From Allolobophora icterica (Eukaryota; Annelida; Clitellata; Crassiclitellata; Lumbricidae): DNA of 64,000 bases. The notes beneath the pieces were generated by a model, which made no database searches, was not told where the DNA came from, and saw only the letters and a program-made list of their open reading frames with translations. Positions 23,515 through 36,081 of the stretch are shown piece after piece. Where the stretch lies: NCBI GenBank assembly GCA_963556255.1, contig OY744606.1, positions 315,001-379,000 of the forward strand, written 5' to 3'. Both the position numbers and the translations under genes were made by a program. Numbering within the stretch: the first letter of the stretch is position 1; each line of letters starts with the position of its first letter.

Positions 23515-23690
23515 TTTCTAGGCAATGGACGAATCCCAAGATTTTCTGTGCACCGGTCCATCGCAGGTCTTGCCGTTTGCCCCCCACCCCAATATATAGT
23601 TACCAAATCTTGACGATATACACAGGTGTTCACAAAGAACTTACACAGGGTCATTACATATGAGTCGAACCCGCAATCTTTAACATAGGC
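23515..23690. repeat. Interspersed repeat also seen at 63.47-63.66 kb
   Basis: Shares, in order, GGACRAATCCCAAG-like, ATCGCAGG, CAGGGTC and GAGTCRAACCC blocks with 63,470-63,660. This copy is interrupted by the small hAT element at 23,684. Confidence 0.6.
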
Positions 23691-23866
23691 GTAATTTGTG
23701 GGGGTACCCGTACCCCCACTTTTTGGACTGGGGGTACCGTACCCCCACTTTTTGAACAATGCCAATCAATATTTTATTATTTTGCCTTCATATCGAAGTC
23801 TCAGCCTTGCTTTGCGTATGTAGAAAATTGGTACCCCCCACTTTTTAGACCAAAGTTACGCCCCTG
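23684..23866. mobile_element. 183-bp hAT-like MITE, nested
   Basis: Ends CATAGGCGTAATTTG and, in reverse, CAGGGGCGTAACTTTG, flanked by an 8-bp duplication ATCTTTAA (23,676-23,683 and 23,867-23,874). Internal tandem CCGTACCCCCACTTTTTG. Confidence 0.8.
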
Positions 23867-24635
23867 ATCTTTAACCTTGGACAACCCCTTATGATTCGGC
23901 GACGTAGACTATACCTGCATGCAACGGCGCAGCCATAAAATCGCAGCTGCTCGACAGAGAGAAGTTCAATACAGAAATAATCGGATTTTAATTAGAAAAA
24001 TGTAAAACGAGGAATTGCTATAAAACGCACATTTTAAAATATTCATATTCGCTGAGCATTCAAGTTGTTTCAGATCGTTGCAAACCACACATCAACAACA
24101 AGAACAACAATAACAAGAACAATACGGACAACACCAGCAATAACAACCAACAATACAGACACTGCAATACCAGCTGCAAAAACAGTGACAGTATATATAG
24201 GCTAACACAACCAATAACAGGAAGATGTTAGCCACAACTCTGCTCAGCAACGATACAAGACCAGCAACAATGCAACAAGACCAACAACAATACAACAAAA
24301 CCAGCAACAATGCAAAAAGACAAGCAACAATACAATAAGACCAGCAAACACAAACATATACATAGATTCAAAAGTAGTTCGTACATCCATCCACACATAC
24401 AATCACATTCATACATACAATCATACATGTATACACAGTTACATACAATCATGTACAATTGTACATACATACAAACAACAGCAAACAATCCAGACATTGC
24501 AATACTAGCTGCATCATCAATAACAATAAGCTCAATAGCAATACGGAAATAGCAACAATTCTTGCCTAGAATTCAAATAACAACCAAACGCAGGTCTTCA
24601 GTTTGCAGCTGAAATTCTAAGTCATGTCATCACAC

Positions 24636-24887
24636 ACATGCAAGCACACACACGCACACACACACATACACACACACACCTACACACACATGCAAGCACA
24701 CACACACACACACACACAAGCACACACACACATCTACACACACATGCAAGCGCACACGCACGCACATGCACACACACATGCACACACACACATGCAAGCA
24801 CACACACACATGCAAGCACACACACATGCACACCTACACACACACACATGCAAACACACACACACGCACACACACACACACGCACAC

Positions 24888-24940
<53 letters not shown>

Positions 24941-25130
24941 CAAGCACACATACACACACACCTACACACACACAACTACACACACACACACACACACACA
25001 CGCACACCTACACGCACACACAAACACACACACATATGCAAGCACACATACACACATACGCACACGCACACACCTACACACCTACACGCACACACAACTA
25101 CACGCACACACACACACACACACCTACACA
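24636..25130. repeat. (CA)n-based minisatellite
   Basis: Almost 500 bp of CA repeats broken by periodic ATGCAAG and CCTACA words. THTHTH and VCVCVC frames are artefacts. Confidence 0.97.
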
Positions 25131-25729
25131 TCCAATCACCTAATAACATGGTGAAAAAATGCCTTGATAACGTTCTGTACCAAGACGATAATGAACAAAT
25201 AAGAAGCATTAGAATTTCACTCTGCATAAAACACAAAGATAACAGCATAACTCACTCACGCAATTCATCCACATTAGAAATCAACGAAATCCTCCTTTCT
25301 CCCTTCCGATCAAAATCTGAGCAAACAATACTAAGTCAGAAGAAACTCTTCAAGTCAGATAAAGCCAATACTACCGTCGGCAAAAACGAAATCACAAAGC
25401 ATCACCCAATTTGATATCACGTAACTAACATCAACCGTAATCAAAATTACATAGCCTGGACCGGGACCATGTCATTTGTTAAGAAGGGTGGATCCAGAGG
25501 CCTTGGCCCGTTTGGCCGTGGCCCCTCCATTAGAGGTTGGGGGGGGGCATGCAATGAAGTGATTGGCTTCAAAACGCACACTTAGGCTGAAATGTATGCA
25601 AGTTTCAATCAAGCTAAAATTGCAAATGATCACAATTATAATTAATCTATCAGTGTATGCATATTATATAATTTTATATACAGTATATATAATTATATGC
25701 AGAATATATATATACACAGAATATACACA

Positions 25730-25731
<2 letters not shown>

Positions 25732-25815
<84 letters not shown>
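25732..25815. repeat. (TA)n microsatellite
   Basis: About 42 uninterrupted TA units. Confidence 0.98.
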
Positions 25816-25818
<3 letters not shown>

Positions 25819-26119
25819 TAACTGCATATACAAACATAATCTGCAGATTTTGATTATAAGTAATCAGATTACAGTAGTTTTGCTCTCCGTCTGACTCTAT
25901 ATAAAACTTAAATTAAATTACAAGTAACTAACGTTGAATGTAACATAACCTGTAACATATGTAATGTAACATATCTGTAATATTGCAAGAGTAACACAAT
26001 AGCCACTGTAACACTGTTGCAAGGAATTATACATAACGTCACATATTACACATATTATGAATTACATGTCTATCTACAGAATTGCGTAAAAAAATTATAT
26101 ACAATGCCACATACTATAT

Positions 26120-26500
26120 ATCATCATCATCTCTCTTCCGTCAGGCGTGCGCCGACGATGAGGCCTCAACGTGACGTCTCTATTAAGATGCGTCATCATT
26201 TGAGGTTTCTTGGTCCATTACCAGGTGGTGACCATTCCTCTCCTGGCAGGGTAAGGAGGCCGGTGGGTCATTTGTAGACCTCTTTCGCCCTGAGGTGTCC
26301 TTCCAACACCTGCCTCCTGCGTTGGCCAGCCGTTTTCTGGGTTCCTGGTGAGCCTGTCCACCTCGCGTAATGCCCTAGGTGGTTCTTCGGCCAAGGCCTT
26401 CACCACTGATGGCATAGCCTCACCAGGCAATCCCGTACTTGGCTGTTCACCCCCCCCCCCACCACGGTGAGATGCAGGTAGGGCTTTGGGGGGGGGGTCA
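26120..26500. repeat. GC-rich insertion of unknown type
   Basis: A 380-bp block starting CGTCAGGCGTGCGCCGACGA, far richer in GC than its AT-rich surroundings, with C10 and G9 runs near its right end and CACATACTATATATAT-like words on both sides. It looks like an inserted repeat, but I see no terminal repeats. Confidence 0.4.
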
Positions 26501-27510
26501 CACATACTATATATATATAATCACACATACTATATATATATAAAATTAAATACAATGCCTTATGCTACATATATATATATATATATAATTATATATAATG
26601 CCATTTGCTTTATACACAAATACAAAAACTCAGAAATTATGTGTATTAATAAAAAAGCACTGCAGAGGGAATTCCCTTGCGTCAAGAAATCATTAAACGT
26701 TTCAGACCGCACACAATACAAAATCAACGAAGCTTCATCCATTCAGTTCCTCCGATACATTCTGAGTTCTGAACAAAGAATGGCTTCAGAAACCAATCTG
26801 CAGATTTCTTTCTATCATAATCACACATGTATATAGCACCGACTCAAAAGAAACTTTTCAGTCAGCGTCTGAAAACTGTTGCATTTTGATCGTGGATTTG
26901 TTTTTCAGATTGAAAGCAGCTCTGCAGAGTTCCTCTTCAAAAGGCACTCAGTTACAAGTACAATCCAAGAACATGCTCCATACTTGTGCTATATAAATCA
27001 CCAGTTTCACATTTTACTACACAGAAATGTTCAAGTAGATACGTATAAAAAACTCAGAGTCAATATTAATTTCATGCAATTCAAATGTAAAAAGTAAAAA
27101 ATAGATACATAAATTCCTTACAAAAACTGCTGGTAGCAATTACTAAAAACTCACTCGGACACATTACACTACAATATACTTACAACTAATCCTATTCATT
27201 GCTAAACACGATATATTACCTAAACAGATCTGTTCAGCAAGTTTAGAAACACAGGTACAAGCGAGTATTGTTATGTCATCGTCAACAAGTCGTAAAATCA
27301 AAAGCAGCTGTAATAAAAAGAAGATTCAAATACAAAGCTCATAGTATCATCACTCATTTTGATTAAGTCGAGATCATCCCATGTTATGGATATCATTACT
27401 ACCTGAAGCACAGGTAAGTCATTCCTGCCAAACAATATCAATATGCTTCCAATAATTACCATCCGTCAAGTATACAATGTATTTTAAACCATGATGACTG
27501 GCTCTGTCTT

Positions 27511-29010
27511 CCTCTCTGTGACTGTACATGTGTCTGTCTTCCTCTCTGTCACTGTATGTGTGTCTGTCTTCCTCTCTGTCACTGTACGTGTGTCTGTCTT
27601 TCCTCTCTGTCACTGTACGTGTGTCTGTCTTCCTCTCTGTCACTGTACATGTGTCTGTCTTCCTCTCTGTCACTGTATGTGTGTCTGTCTTCCTCTCTGT
27701 CACTGTATGTGTGTCTGTCTTCCTCTCTGTCACTGTACGTGTGTCTGTCTTCCTCTCTGTCACTGTACGTGTGTCTGTCTTCCTCTCTGTCACTGTACAT
27801 GTGTCTGTCTTCCTCTCTGTCACTGTACGTGTGTCTGTCTTCCTCTCTGTCACTGTATGTGTGTCTGTCTTCCTCTCTGTCACTGTACGTGTGTCTGTCT
27901 TCCTCTCTGTCACTGTACGTGTGTCTGTCTTCCTCTCTGTCACTGTACATGTGTCTGTCTTCCTCTCTGTGACTGTACGTGTGTCTGTCTTCCTCTCTGT
28001 CACTGTATGTGTGTCTGTCTTCCTCTCTGTCACTGTACGTGTGTCTGTCTTCCTCTCTGTCACTGTACGTGTGTCTGTCTTCCTCTCTGTCACTGTACAT
28101 GTGTCTGTCTTCCTCTCTGTGACTGTACGTGTGTCTGTCTTCCTCTCTGTCACTGTACGTGTGTCTGTCTTCCTCTCTGTCACTGTACATGTGTCTGTCT
28201 TCCTCTCTGTCACTGTATGTGTGTCTGTCTTCCTCTCTGTCACTGTATGTGTGTCTGTCTTCCTCTCTGTCACTGTACGTGTGTCTGTCTTCCTCTCTGT
28301 CACTGTGCATGTGTCTGTCTTCCTCTCTGTCACTGTATGTGTGTCTGTCTTCCTCTCTGTCACTGTATGTGTGTCTGTCTTCCTCTCTGTCACTGTACGT
28401 GTGTCTGTCTTCCTCTCTGTCACTGTACATGTGTCTGTCTTCCTCTCTGTCACTGTATGTGTGTCTGTCTTCCTCTCTGTCACTGTACGTGTGTCTGTCT
28501 TCCTCTCTGTCACTGTACGTGTGTCTGTCTTCCTCTCTGTCACTGTATGTGTGTCTGTCTTCCTCTCTGTGACTGTACGTGTGTCTGTCTTCCTCTCCGT
28601 GACTGTACCTGTGTCTGTCTTCCTCTCTGTCACTGTATGTGTGTCTGTCTTCCTCTCTGTCACTGTACGTGTGTCTGTCTTCCTCTCTGTCACTGTGCGT
28701 GTGTCTGTCTTCCTCTCTGTCACTGTACGTGTGTCTGTCTTCCTCTCTGTCACTGTACGTGTGTCTGTCTTCCTCTCTGTGACTGTATGTGTGTCTGTCT
28801 TCCTCTCTGTCACTGTATGTGTGTCTGTCTTCCTCTCTGTCACTGTACGTGTGTCTGTCTTCCTCTCTGTCACTGTATGTGTGTCTGTCTTCCTCTCTGT
28901 CACTGTACGTGTGTCTGTCTTCATCTCTGTCACTGTACATGTGTCTGTCTTCCTCTCTGTGACTGTACGTGTGTCTGTCTTCCTCTCTGTCACTGTATGT
29001 GTGTCTGTCT
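27511..29010. repeat. 30-bp minisatellite, about 50 units
   Basis: The unit begins CCTCTCTGTCACTGTA and ends GTGTGTCTGTCTT. One extra T lies after unit three. The variable trinucleotide ACG/ATG/ACA and a CAC/GAC difference mark unit types. Because 30 is divisible by three, frames of about 480-520 codons stay open on both strands; I do not regard them as genes. Confidence 0.97.
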
Positions 29011-29290
29011 GTCAATGAACCAAAATGGCCGTCAAGGTAAATACGGTCCCAATACAGTATAAGAAAAACCGACCAAACTGCCTTCTACAGAACTCTGGCA
29101 ACATGCTGTTAGGTTGTATACAGGGAAGGACTTTATGGGAAAGTTCGGGACCATGGATCATCTGGCTTGTGGACCACAGGTTGTCCATGGACCACACACA
29201 CCAAGAACCACTCAGTTAGAGTATATAACACAGGTTGTTCCACTGCAGCCAACTATGAAATGCACTCGTTAACACACAACATGCATACAC

Positions 29291-30224
29291 CAGTGATATT
29301 TTCGTTAACGAAAACTAAAATTAGAAGTAAAAATAAATGATTTTGTTAACGAAAACTAGAAGTAAAAGTAGGAATTATTTCAGCAGAAAAAACGAAATTA
29401 GGTATTGAATTAGAAATTATTTGCCGAACTAAAATTATGAACGAAATTAACAATTATTTTAAGAAGTAAAATCATTTTACTTCTTGTGGTGCTTAACTTA
29501 AATTGAGATGAAGAGGAGTAAAATTGCACGTGATCCAAACACATAATCCATTGGGGCATAAAAGCATTATGCCTCTGCGCATACCGTTCATTTTTCTCTT
29601 TGGTCTTCGTTGTCTAATTTTCCTAATTGTCTCACATGCGTACCAAGGACATTTTATACAAGGAAATGAGCACTACTATAGAATCCTTGCTTGCGTAGGC
29701 CTACTAACGACCTCAGTTTCATATGCCATTTTTTTATTTAGGTTCGATCGCTAAATTGTAAAATTATGAGTTTATCGAGAATATTGGCTGGAAGGAAGCG
29801 AGATAGGCCGCTTTGGGATTTTTCAATTAGACGAAGATACAGCAGATCTACATGCCAAGAACCAACTGAGAAAATCCCGGACTTTGTGGAACAGCACATG
29901 CCAGAAAAAATAAAAGCATTACAAGTCTTGGGAGGGGAAGAGATGCTGCATTGTTAGACGTTCCACCCCTTGTTTTACTTCAGTTGTTTCTTTCTCGAGA
30001 CAAGTTTGGCGCATTTCTGCATGCAAGCGATGCAAACTTTTACAGCGCGGAAATTAATAATTATTTGGAAAACTAAAATAAGAAGTAAAATTATTTGAGA
30101 ACTAAAATAGGAATGAGAAGTAAAATTATTTGTGAAGTAAAATTAGAATTAGAAGTAAAATTCAAGAGCTCAGAACTGAATTAGAACTGAATTATGAATT
30201 ATTTTTAGAAGTAAAATATCACTG
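29291..30224. mobile_element. 934-bp hAT element with subterminal repeats
   Basis: Perfect 8-bp duplication GCATACAC at 29,283-29,290 and 30,225-30,232. Ends CAGTGATATTTT and AAAATATCACTG. GAAGTAAAAT-type words recur many times near both ends in the style of transposase-binding subterminal repeats. The centre has a 63-codon plus-strand frame with LWDFSIRRRYSRSTCQ, which may be a remnant of a BED-finger transposase. It ends 170 bp beyond the XKR stop codon. Confidence 0.88.
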
Positions 30225-30393
30225 GCATACACACACATACATGTGTATAAACACATTATTTCATATTCATTTATATAAAATTACACATCATTAGCACCGA
30301 GTTAAAAACTTGTGGATAAAAACTGACAGCAACAGTAAAAAAATATTGGTTTGATTAAAACATGTACAGAAATTCTCCTACCACAGACATATC

Positions 30394-33281
30394 CTAAATA
30401 GAAGGCGAAATGGGTGATTTTGAGCCAAACTTCGAGGTATACATATCATCCTTTGCCTCCATAAGCAGTTCACTACACGGAACACAAATCGGAATTCGTT
30501 TAGAGTTGTAATGATTAGGATGGAGACACAAGTAATAGACAAGCTGGAAGAAAATCCCGACGAAGAAGAGTCCGAGGACAGCAACCATCGCAGGCACAAT
30601 GTACCATGCCTCCTCGGTCGAGTGAAACGAATACCACGTAACAATCATCGCCAGATTTTCCAGGTAGACGAGAGTGTAGAAGATCGTGTATCGAAGGCGA
30701 GTGTGTCCTTCGAGCAGATTGAAAAAGCAGAAAATGTTCACTGTGGCTGCTGTGATGTTGAAAAAGAACTCCTCGACCGAGTTCTCGCAGAAGTTCGTGT
30801 TCTGAAGGAGAATCCAGACGAACATGACAGTCCAGTGAGATCCGACAACAACAAGGATCCAGTAGGAGAACGTGGAAGCGAACAGTGAGAAGCAGATGAC
30901 TCGTGCGCCAACAGTGAAAATGCGCCAGAGGAACATTGAAACCATTGCCTTGCGTGAAAGGTTGGCTTTGTTTGATAAGGAGAGGCGCAGAGAATTCTGG
31001 TATGCAGCCAGACACCACGACACGGAGCAGAGAGATGTAATGCACGATATCGACTGACCTATCACTAGAAAATGCAGAAAAATGTCAATGAAAGTAACAT
31101 GTGGAAAGTTTCCACTAATTTTTTACTAAGACACAGCAACCAAAATGTTAGCACAACGTTCAGTACGAACTATAAAACAAGTACCCTACTAAAAATGAGC
31201 TATAAAATCAGTACATCAATTGTACATAGCATAAGAGAAGATGAGGTGATGAGGGACAAGACTTGCCAACCGCCTTCATACCCTTTGTAACCCTTCATAA
31301 CCCTTCACACCCAGGGTTGATCGATCTTCGACGGAGTATGTTTCATGCGTAAATAGGAAATGGTTGCCTGTATTGTGAACATGAAACTGGTTCTTGAATG
31401 CCAAGGCTAAGAAAACCAAGTCGCTAACTCTAGATGGTTGCATCCTAGGTTAGCTTAAGGGACTTCTACATATGTGTTAAATAAGCACCTATGTTCCAGC
31501 ACATCTTAACCACTGGACAGAACTGAAGGTCTAAAATAAGTGTTATGCCATATGTTAAGAACACTGGTCTATTTCATAGCATGCTCAGTGAGTAACCCAA
31601 TGATTGGAGGATTGAGCCAGAATCTGTCAAAGCAATAATGCCTTGTACCTTGGATTCCGATTAATACTAACATTGCAAGCACAATAAATGCAACAAACAA
31701 ATAAACAAACAAATAAATAAATATTTGTATACATAAAAAAGCACAAGTTGTCTCCTGCCTCAAATTCAGATTGACCGACTTTGGATACAAAATAAATGCA
31801 TTATATAAGTGAAATAGAAGTGCTACATAAGAAAAGAGAGACTGACCGAGCACAATATGTCCTTGGACGCCCTGAACTGTGATGATGTACAGCTGCAGAG
31901 TGAGCTGAGGCGCCGCCTCCATAGTGCACTTGAGCAGTCGCAGTAGCGCCGAATCTGTCTCCTCCCACTGCTTCTGCTTCAGCAGCTGACGAGCCACTTC
32001 CTGTTCATCCCGGGCACTTGCTCTCATGCCCTGGATGCCGTAGACCAGCGTATCCACGTACCTACGATGGACCAACAGTCAAGAAGACTCTGATCAGAAC
32101 GCAGGTAGATCGGGAGGCAACGTTCAGGCCGTACCTTGGAACTTGGAAGGGTTCATTGCTGCGCTGGATGAGTGTCCAGCAGTGTGAAACATATGGGAGG
32201 CTGTCACTGCCTTGAGCCTTTTACCCAGTGGTGGATGAAGCTGAAGGGCCTGGAAATAGAGCCAGTGCATAACTGCATATTCAGAATCACAGCCTGGACA
32301 CGGGGCTAATGCATCACTGCTGTTTGACATATGTCTGTGCAAACAACTTGTCCAGAGTCATGATACAGACTCCTCTCAACATGCTCAAACCCTTACTGTG
32401 CTCAGTGGCAGTGCATCTTGCAGTAAACCAGCTTGTATTTTAAACAACAGATATTAAAATAAAATGCAGGTGACTGCCTGTTGATGCATGCATTATCACT
32501 TATATACTTACAACAGTTGCATCAATTGTACAACTAGGCTTAAATCACTTCAGTAAGCAACAGCAAGATCTCACTACCACCTTCAACACTAAACGATGAT
32601 CAATGTCAAAATGTAGTACTAAGGTATACAAATAAACTTATTGCTTGTTAGTACATGCTTAGGTCATTTTGTTAATAATGGCCAAGTTATTAATTGCTCT
32701 TCCAAATCCCCCCCCACTAAATATTGACGCGGTCCCTCCTCCAAAAAGGTTGGGCACCCAGAACCTAAACAAACTGAAGAAACGCACCTTATTATGGGCC
32801 CGAGCTGCAGGAAGAGTAGAACATAGCGAGACACCCATCGTCGTGTACTCTCCTTTACCCGACTCTGCCTCCTGTCCTGCAAGTACCAAGTCAGGCTAAA
32901 CGCCGACACCACTAACGACGGTAAAGTAATAAATGAGACTGTCAACCCGAACCACCAGAAGTGTCTATCCCGAAAGTGTGCAAACGCCACAAATATATCG
33001 CTACCAAGATCGAATATATAGCCACAAATTGCACAAACTGTTAGAAATGCATCAAATTGTGTGTACGGAAAGTAAGACTCATCAAGACGGGCATTCTTAA
33101 CATCTCCGTGGTAGATCTGCGATTGAGCGATATTTAAGGTCGGTGCGGAATCTACTTGATCCGCAATACCATCGCTACCTTCTTCTGAAGAAACTGTTTC
33201 AGAACGCACAGTAGTTTTGTTTAAATGAGATAAAACTATAGGTCCTTTCTTTATCGGACGCTTTGACTTGGTCATTTTCAT
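30394..33281 (-). CDS. XKR: XK-related protein (XKR4/6/7-like), complete, 459 aa
   Basis: Multi-pass plasma-membrane protein of the XK/CED-8 family; several members scramble phospholipids after caspase cleavage, exposing phosphatidylserine. Three coding exons: 33281-32788, 32061-31847 and 31064-30394; all GT-AG, phases close, and the three-exon plan matches what I recall for vertebrate XKR4/6/7. Exon 1 has a basic, Ser-rich cytosolic N-terminus (1 to about 70), then DIFVAFAHFRDRHFWWFGLT and further hydrophobic segments. Exon 2 encodes the amphipathic stretch ending APQLTLQLYIITVQG. Exon 3 starts SISCITSLCSVSWCLAAYQ and has several more membrane segments, ending SKSPISPSI. DQVD-S at 41-45 is a good caspase-type site, in an N-terminal position as in CED-8. 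An out-of-frame ATG 4 nt upstream may reduce initiation. Paralogue not resolved; scrambling activity is inferred. Confidence 0.92.
31065..31846. other. XKR intron 2
   Basis: Contains the 3' half of a family A SINE (about 31,240-31,460, plus) and an AAATAAATAAAT run near 31,700. No exon-like sequence was seen. Confidence 0.6.
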
Positions 33282-33559
33282 GCATGTTTACACTTTAAAT
33301 TCCACCTGTAATGGGACTTCCACCCACGATACTTAAAAAAATGGCAAACAGATTTTTTAGCGCCTTAACCCAGAGGCCGTGAGAGGCGGTATTGGCATAT
33401 AGTTTCTGTTTAAACGCTGTGTTCTAAAAAGTGACTTTATTAACGTCACCCTCCTCCTTTATAAATGCTTAGGACTGGCACCACCTGAAACGCAGTGGCG
33501 CAGGTGGTATCGCAGGTGGTATTGATAGGAGTCTCTTTCGCCATTAACCAGTAGGCTCT

Positions 33560-33660
33560 ATATTCTATTCTCATAATCGTGATCTCCAAACTTCTAAAGT
33601 GCCATTCGAAGGCCAAGCGCAGGGCACCAGCCTATTTACGAGCGTATTCTCATTAACCTT
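33560..33660. repeat. SINE-like copy (CAGGGCACCAGCCTATT core)
   Basis: Matches the 12.7-kb copy through CTCCAAACTTCTAAAGTGCCATTCG-like sequence and CAGGGCACCAGCCTATTTAC. It lies upstream of the XKR start. Confidence 0.65.
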
Positions 33661-34229
33661 TTCATAATGACAATAGCCTGTTGTGCACTCTGACAAGACG
33701 CGTTTTTTATCAACTAGGCCTATAGCTGCTGCTGTCCTATAGCTATTCTAAATCAGAACGGGATCTCGCATCACCATTAGCGTACTCCGCTTTTTTCACC
33801 ACCCAAAAACCTGTCATTGGCGTAAATTTCGGACTTGTTCAAGAATTGGCGATGTAATTTGCCAGTGACTTGCCGTAGGCGGTCAGAGGCCTATAGCGTC
33901 AACGCCTTTGAAGACAGTTAACAAGCCTGCAGTACACCTTCCTCGACAAGTCACAACATGACAAAAAATTACCTCATGTGGTTACGAATACAATACAATA
34001 CAATACAACTAAACATTTATAGCGCGCTTTAACAAAACAAGTTTTGCACGAGAGCGCGTTACGCTACATTCCTAGTCATGGTATAAATTAGAATAGATGA
34101 GTTTTTAATTTGGATTTAAACTGGGTAACAAATGTGCATTGACGGACTGTAGGCTTACTTGGCAGTATTTGTACGAGTCCTGACACCGAGAAATCCAAGA
34201 AGGGAGTCCAAGAAGACTTGGAAACACCC

Positions 34230-34707
34230 TAAGAGGTCATCCATAAAGGGCGTCCGCAATGAAGGGGGAGGGAGGGGTCATCGAAATGCGGACAAATGCG
34301 GACAGGGGGGAGGGAGGGTTATCACCTGTGCGGACGTCCACTTCTAAACTTTTAAATTTGATAGTTTTTTTAAACACCACCTTGTTTCAGCCTTACCCGA
34401 AAGACGAAAAGGTCAGTGAAGTGATTGCGTAAAACTTCATGCATTGTATAACCTTTACTGCGACTTTAGAGGCTTTTATTACTGCACATCCTGCGATATG
34501 AAACCTGAACTGTCACTTAAACGTGCCCAGAAACTGTGGAATAATTGTAAAAATGATGACGATGACATTAAAAATTGGCTTAGGCGTGCAACGTCCGCAA
34601 AGGGGAGGGAGGGAGGTAAGGTCAAATTAGGACAAATGCGGACAAGGGGGACGGAGGGGCCAAAGTGGGTCATATTTTGCGGACGTCCTTTACGGACGAC
34701 CCCTAAG
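34230..34707. mobile_element. About 478-bp element with 28-bp imperfect TIRs
   Basis: The left end GAGGTCATCCATAAAGG and reversed right end GGGGTCGTCCGTAAAGG both continue into CGTCCGCAA. GGGGAGGGAGGG sits inside both ends together with GACAAATGCGGACA. No ORF of note; superfamily not assigned. Confidence 0.65.
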
Positions 34708-34719
34708 GAGGCAATGAGT

Positions 34720-35980
34720 CCAGGAAAAGATGAGTTTGTAGCAGTGTGAGAATTGTAGAAAAACGACTTGGGGTCAGACTTTGGTTAGTTTGATCCATGT
34801 GGAATTCAATATTTTATCATGTTTTGCAAACTAAAATTCAACAATACAATAGAAAGCTTAAACTCCTTAAAGTAATAACATCACCAAATTTATTAGTATC
34901 CTACAATTCACATCACAAATCACAATAAACCAGAGCATTACTTTATTAGTAATCCAAAAGATGAATTGTGAAAGAAAATGCTGAAATATATGCACAATAG
35001 AAATCACACTAGCACAACTGAGGGGGTTGGAAACGATCCCCCTGGGGGTGCAACGAGGTCTCAACTGGGGAGTCCTAAGAAAGACTAAGGGGGCTGAACC
35101 CCCAACCCTGACAATTATCACTCTGGTTTGTAGTTGAGGGTAGCCTGAAGGTCATAAACAAACGTTGCAGAGCGAACTTTTGCTAGAAGAGAGCTCCAGG
35201 ATACATGGCCAGCAACAGAAAAGGCCCACCTACCAACAGCCGTCCTTGTCCACGGAATATTCAGATTGAGAACGGTTGACCAGATCAAGAACAGAACGGT
35301 CTTTTGAGTCAGCAAACACTGGATAATTCAGTTGACCGAAATACAGTTGTCTACTCAGTTAACTCAGTCTTCAAAGTTAATGGCTTTTCTGTGAGAGGCA
35401 GCCTAACTGACCTAAAGTTACTCACAGAAAATGCCAATCTCATGCAAGTGCAGTTTTTTAATTATCTCTGCCAAGGACACAGACACTTCTCTGTAACCAT
35501 ATACCCATAATACATTTATTCAATTTATTTATATATTTGTGTTTATTGACAAGCTCACCGACAAACTGCAGTAAGTAACATTGAAACATATGACAGCCTA
35601 ATTATAAGATCTTATAGAACATGTCTTGGCAGCCTGTTGGGCGCCCGCTCATTTTACAGCTGCCCCTAGGGAGTGGAAGGCTGAGTCAAGCTTACGGGTT
35701 TCGAACTGCGTCTTTCAAGATCTTATGTTCTTCCAACAAGTGTTACCATTCATCTGCCCCTCCCCAAATATATTTATTCAGTCTAATGACAATGATCACG
35801 GCAGTAATGACAACAACAACAATAACAACAATGCAACGTCTCTTGGGTGCAACAATGCAACATCCCTTGGGTGCAACTGGCCATCAGAAAACCAATGCAG
35901 GTGGTTCTGGGTATTCTTTATTTCTTAAATATAAATAAAATCACTATTGTCCTGAATTTACAGATGCCACCATCTCAGAT
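34720..35980. other. Intergenic between LIAS and XKR
   Basis: AT-rich, with a tRNA-like SINE head on the minus strand (about 35,690-35,755) and a short CAACAACAATAA run. No gene recognised. Confidence 0.5.
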
Positions 35981-35981
35981 C

Positions 35982-35987
35982 TTTATT
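35982..35987 (-). terminator. Probable LIAS polyadenylation signal
   Basis: AATAAA on the minus strand, about 95 nt after the LIAS stop, a normal distance. Confidence 0.55.
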
Positions 35988-36081
35988 TCTGCTTAATTTT
36001 TTGGTTGTCTGTCGAAATGGAAATCACGAATTCTTCCAGAAGCTTCTGAAATGATTTACTGACAGCACTTTGGATTTGGCC

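Noticed and set aside
24622..25414. Thr-His or Val-Cys repeat proteins
   Set aside because: (CA)n-derived frames on both strands.
27419..29062. Open frames of about 480-524 codons on both strands
   Set aside because: They are the 30-bp minisatellite read in several frames; being open on both strands is explained by a period divisible by three.
30511..30888. Plus-strand 125-codon charged ORF
   Set aside because: Antisense shadow of XKR exon 3.
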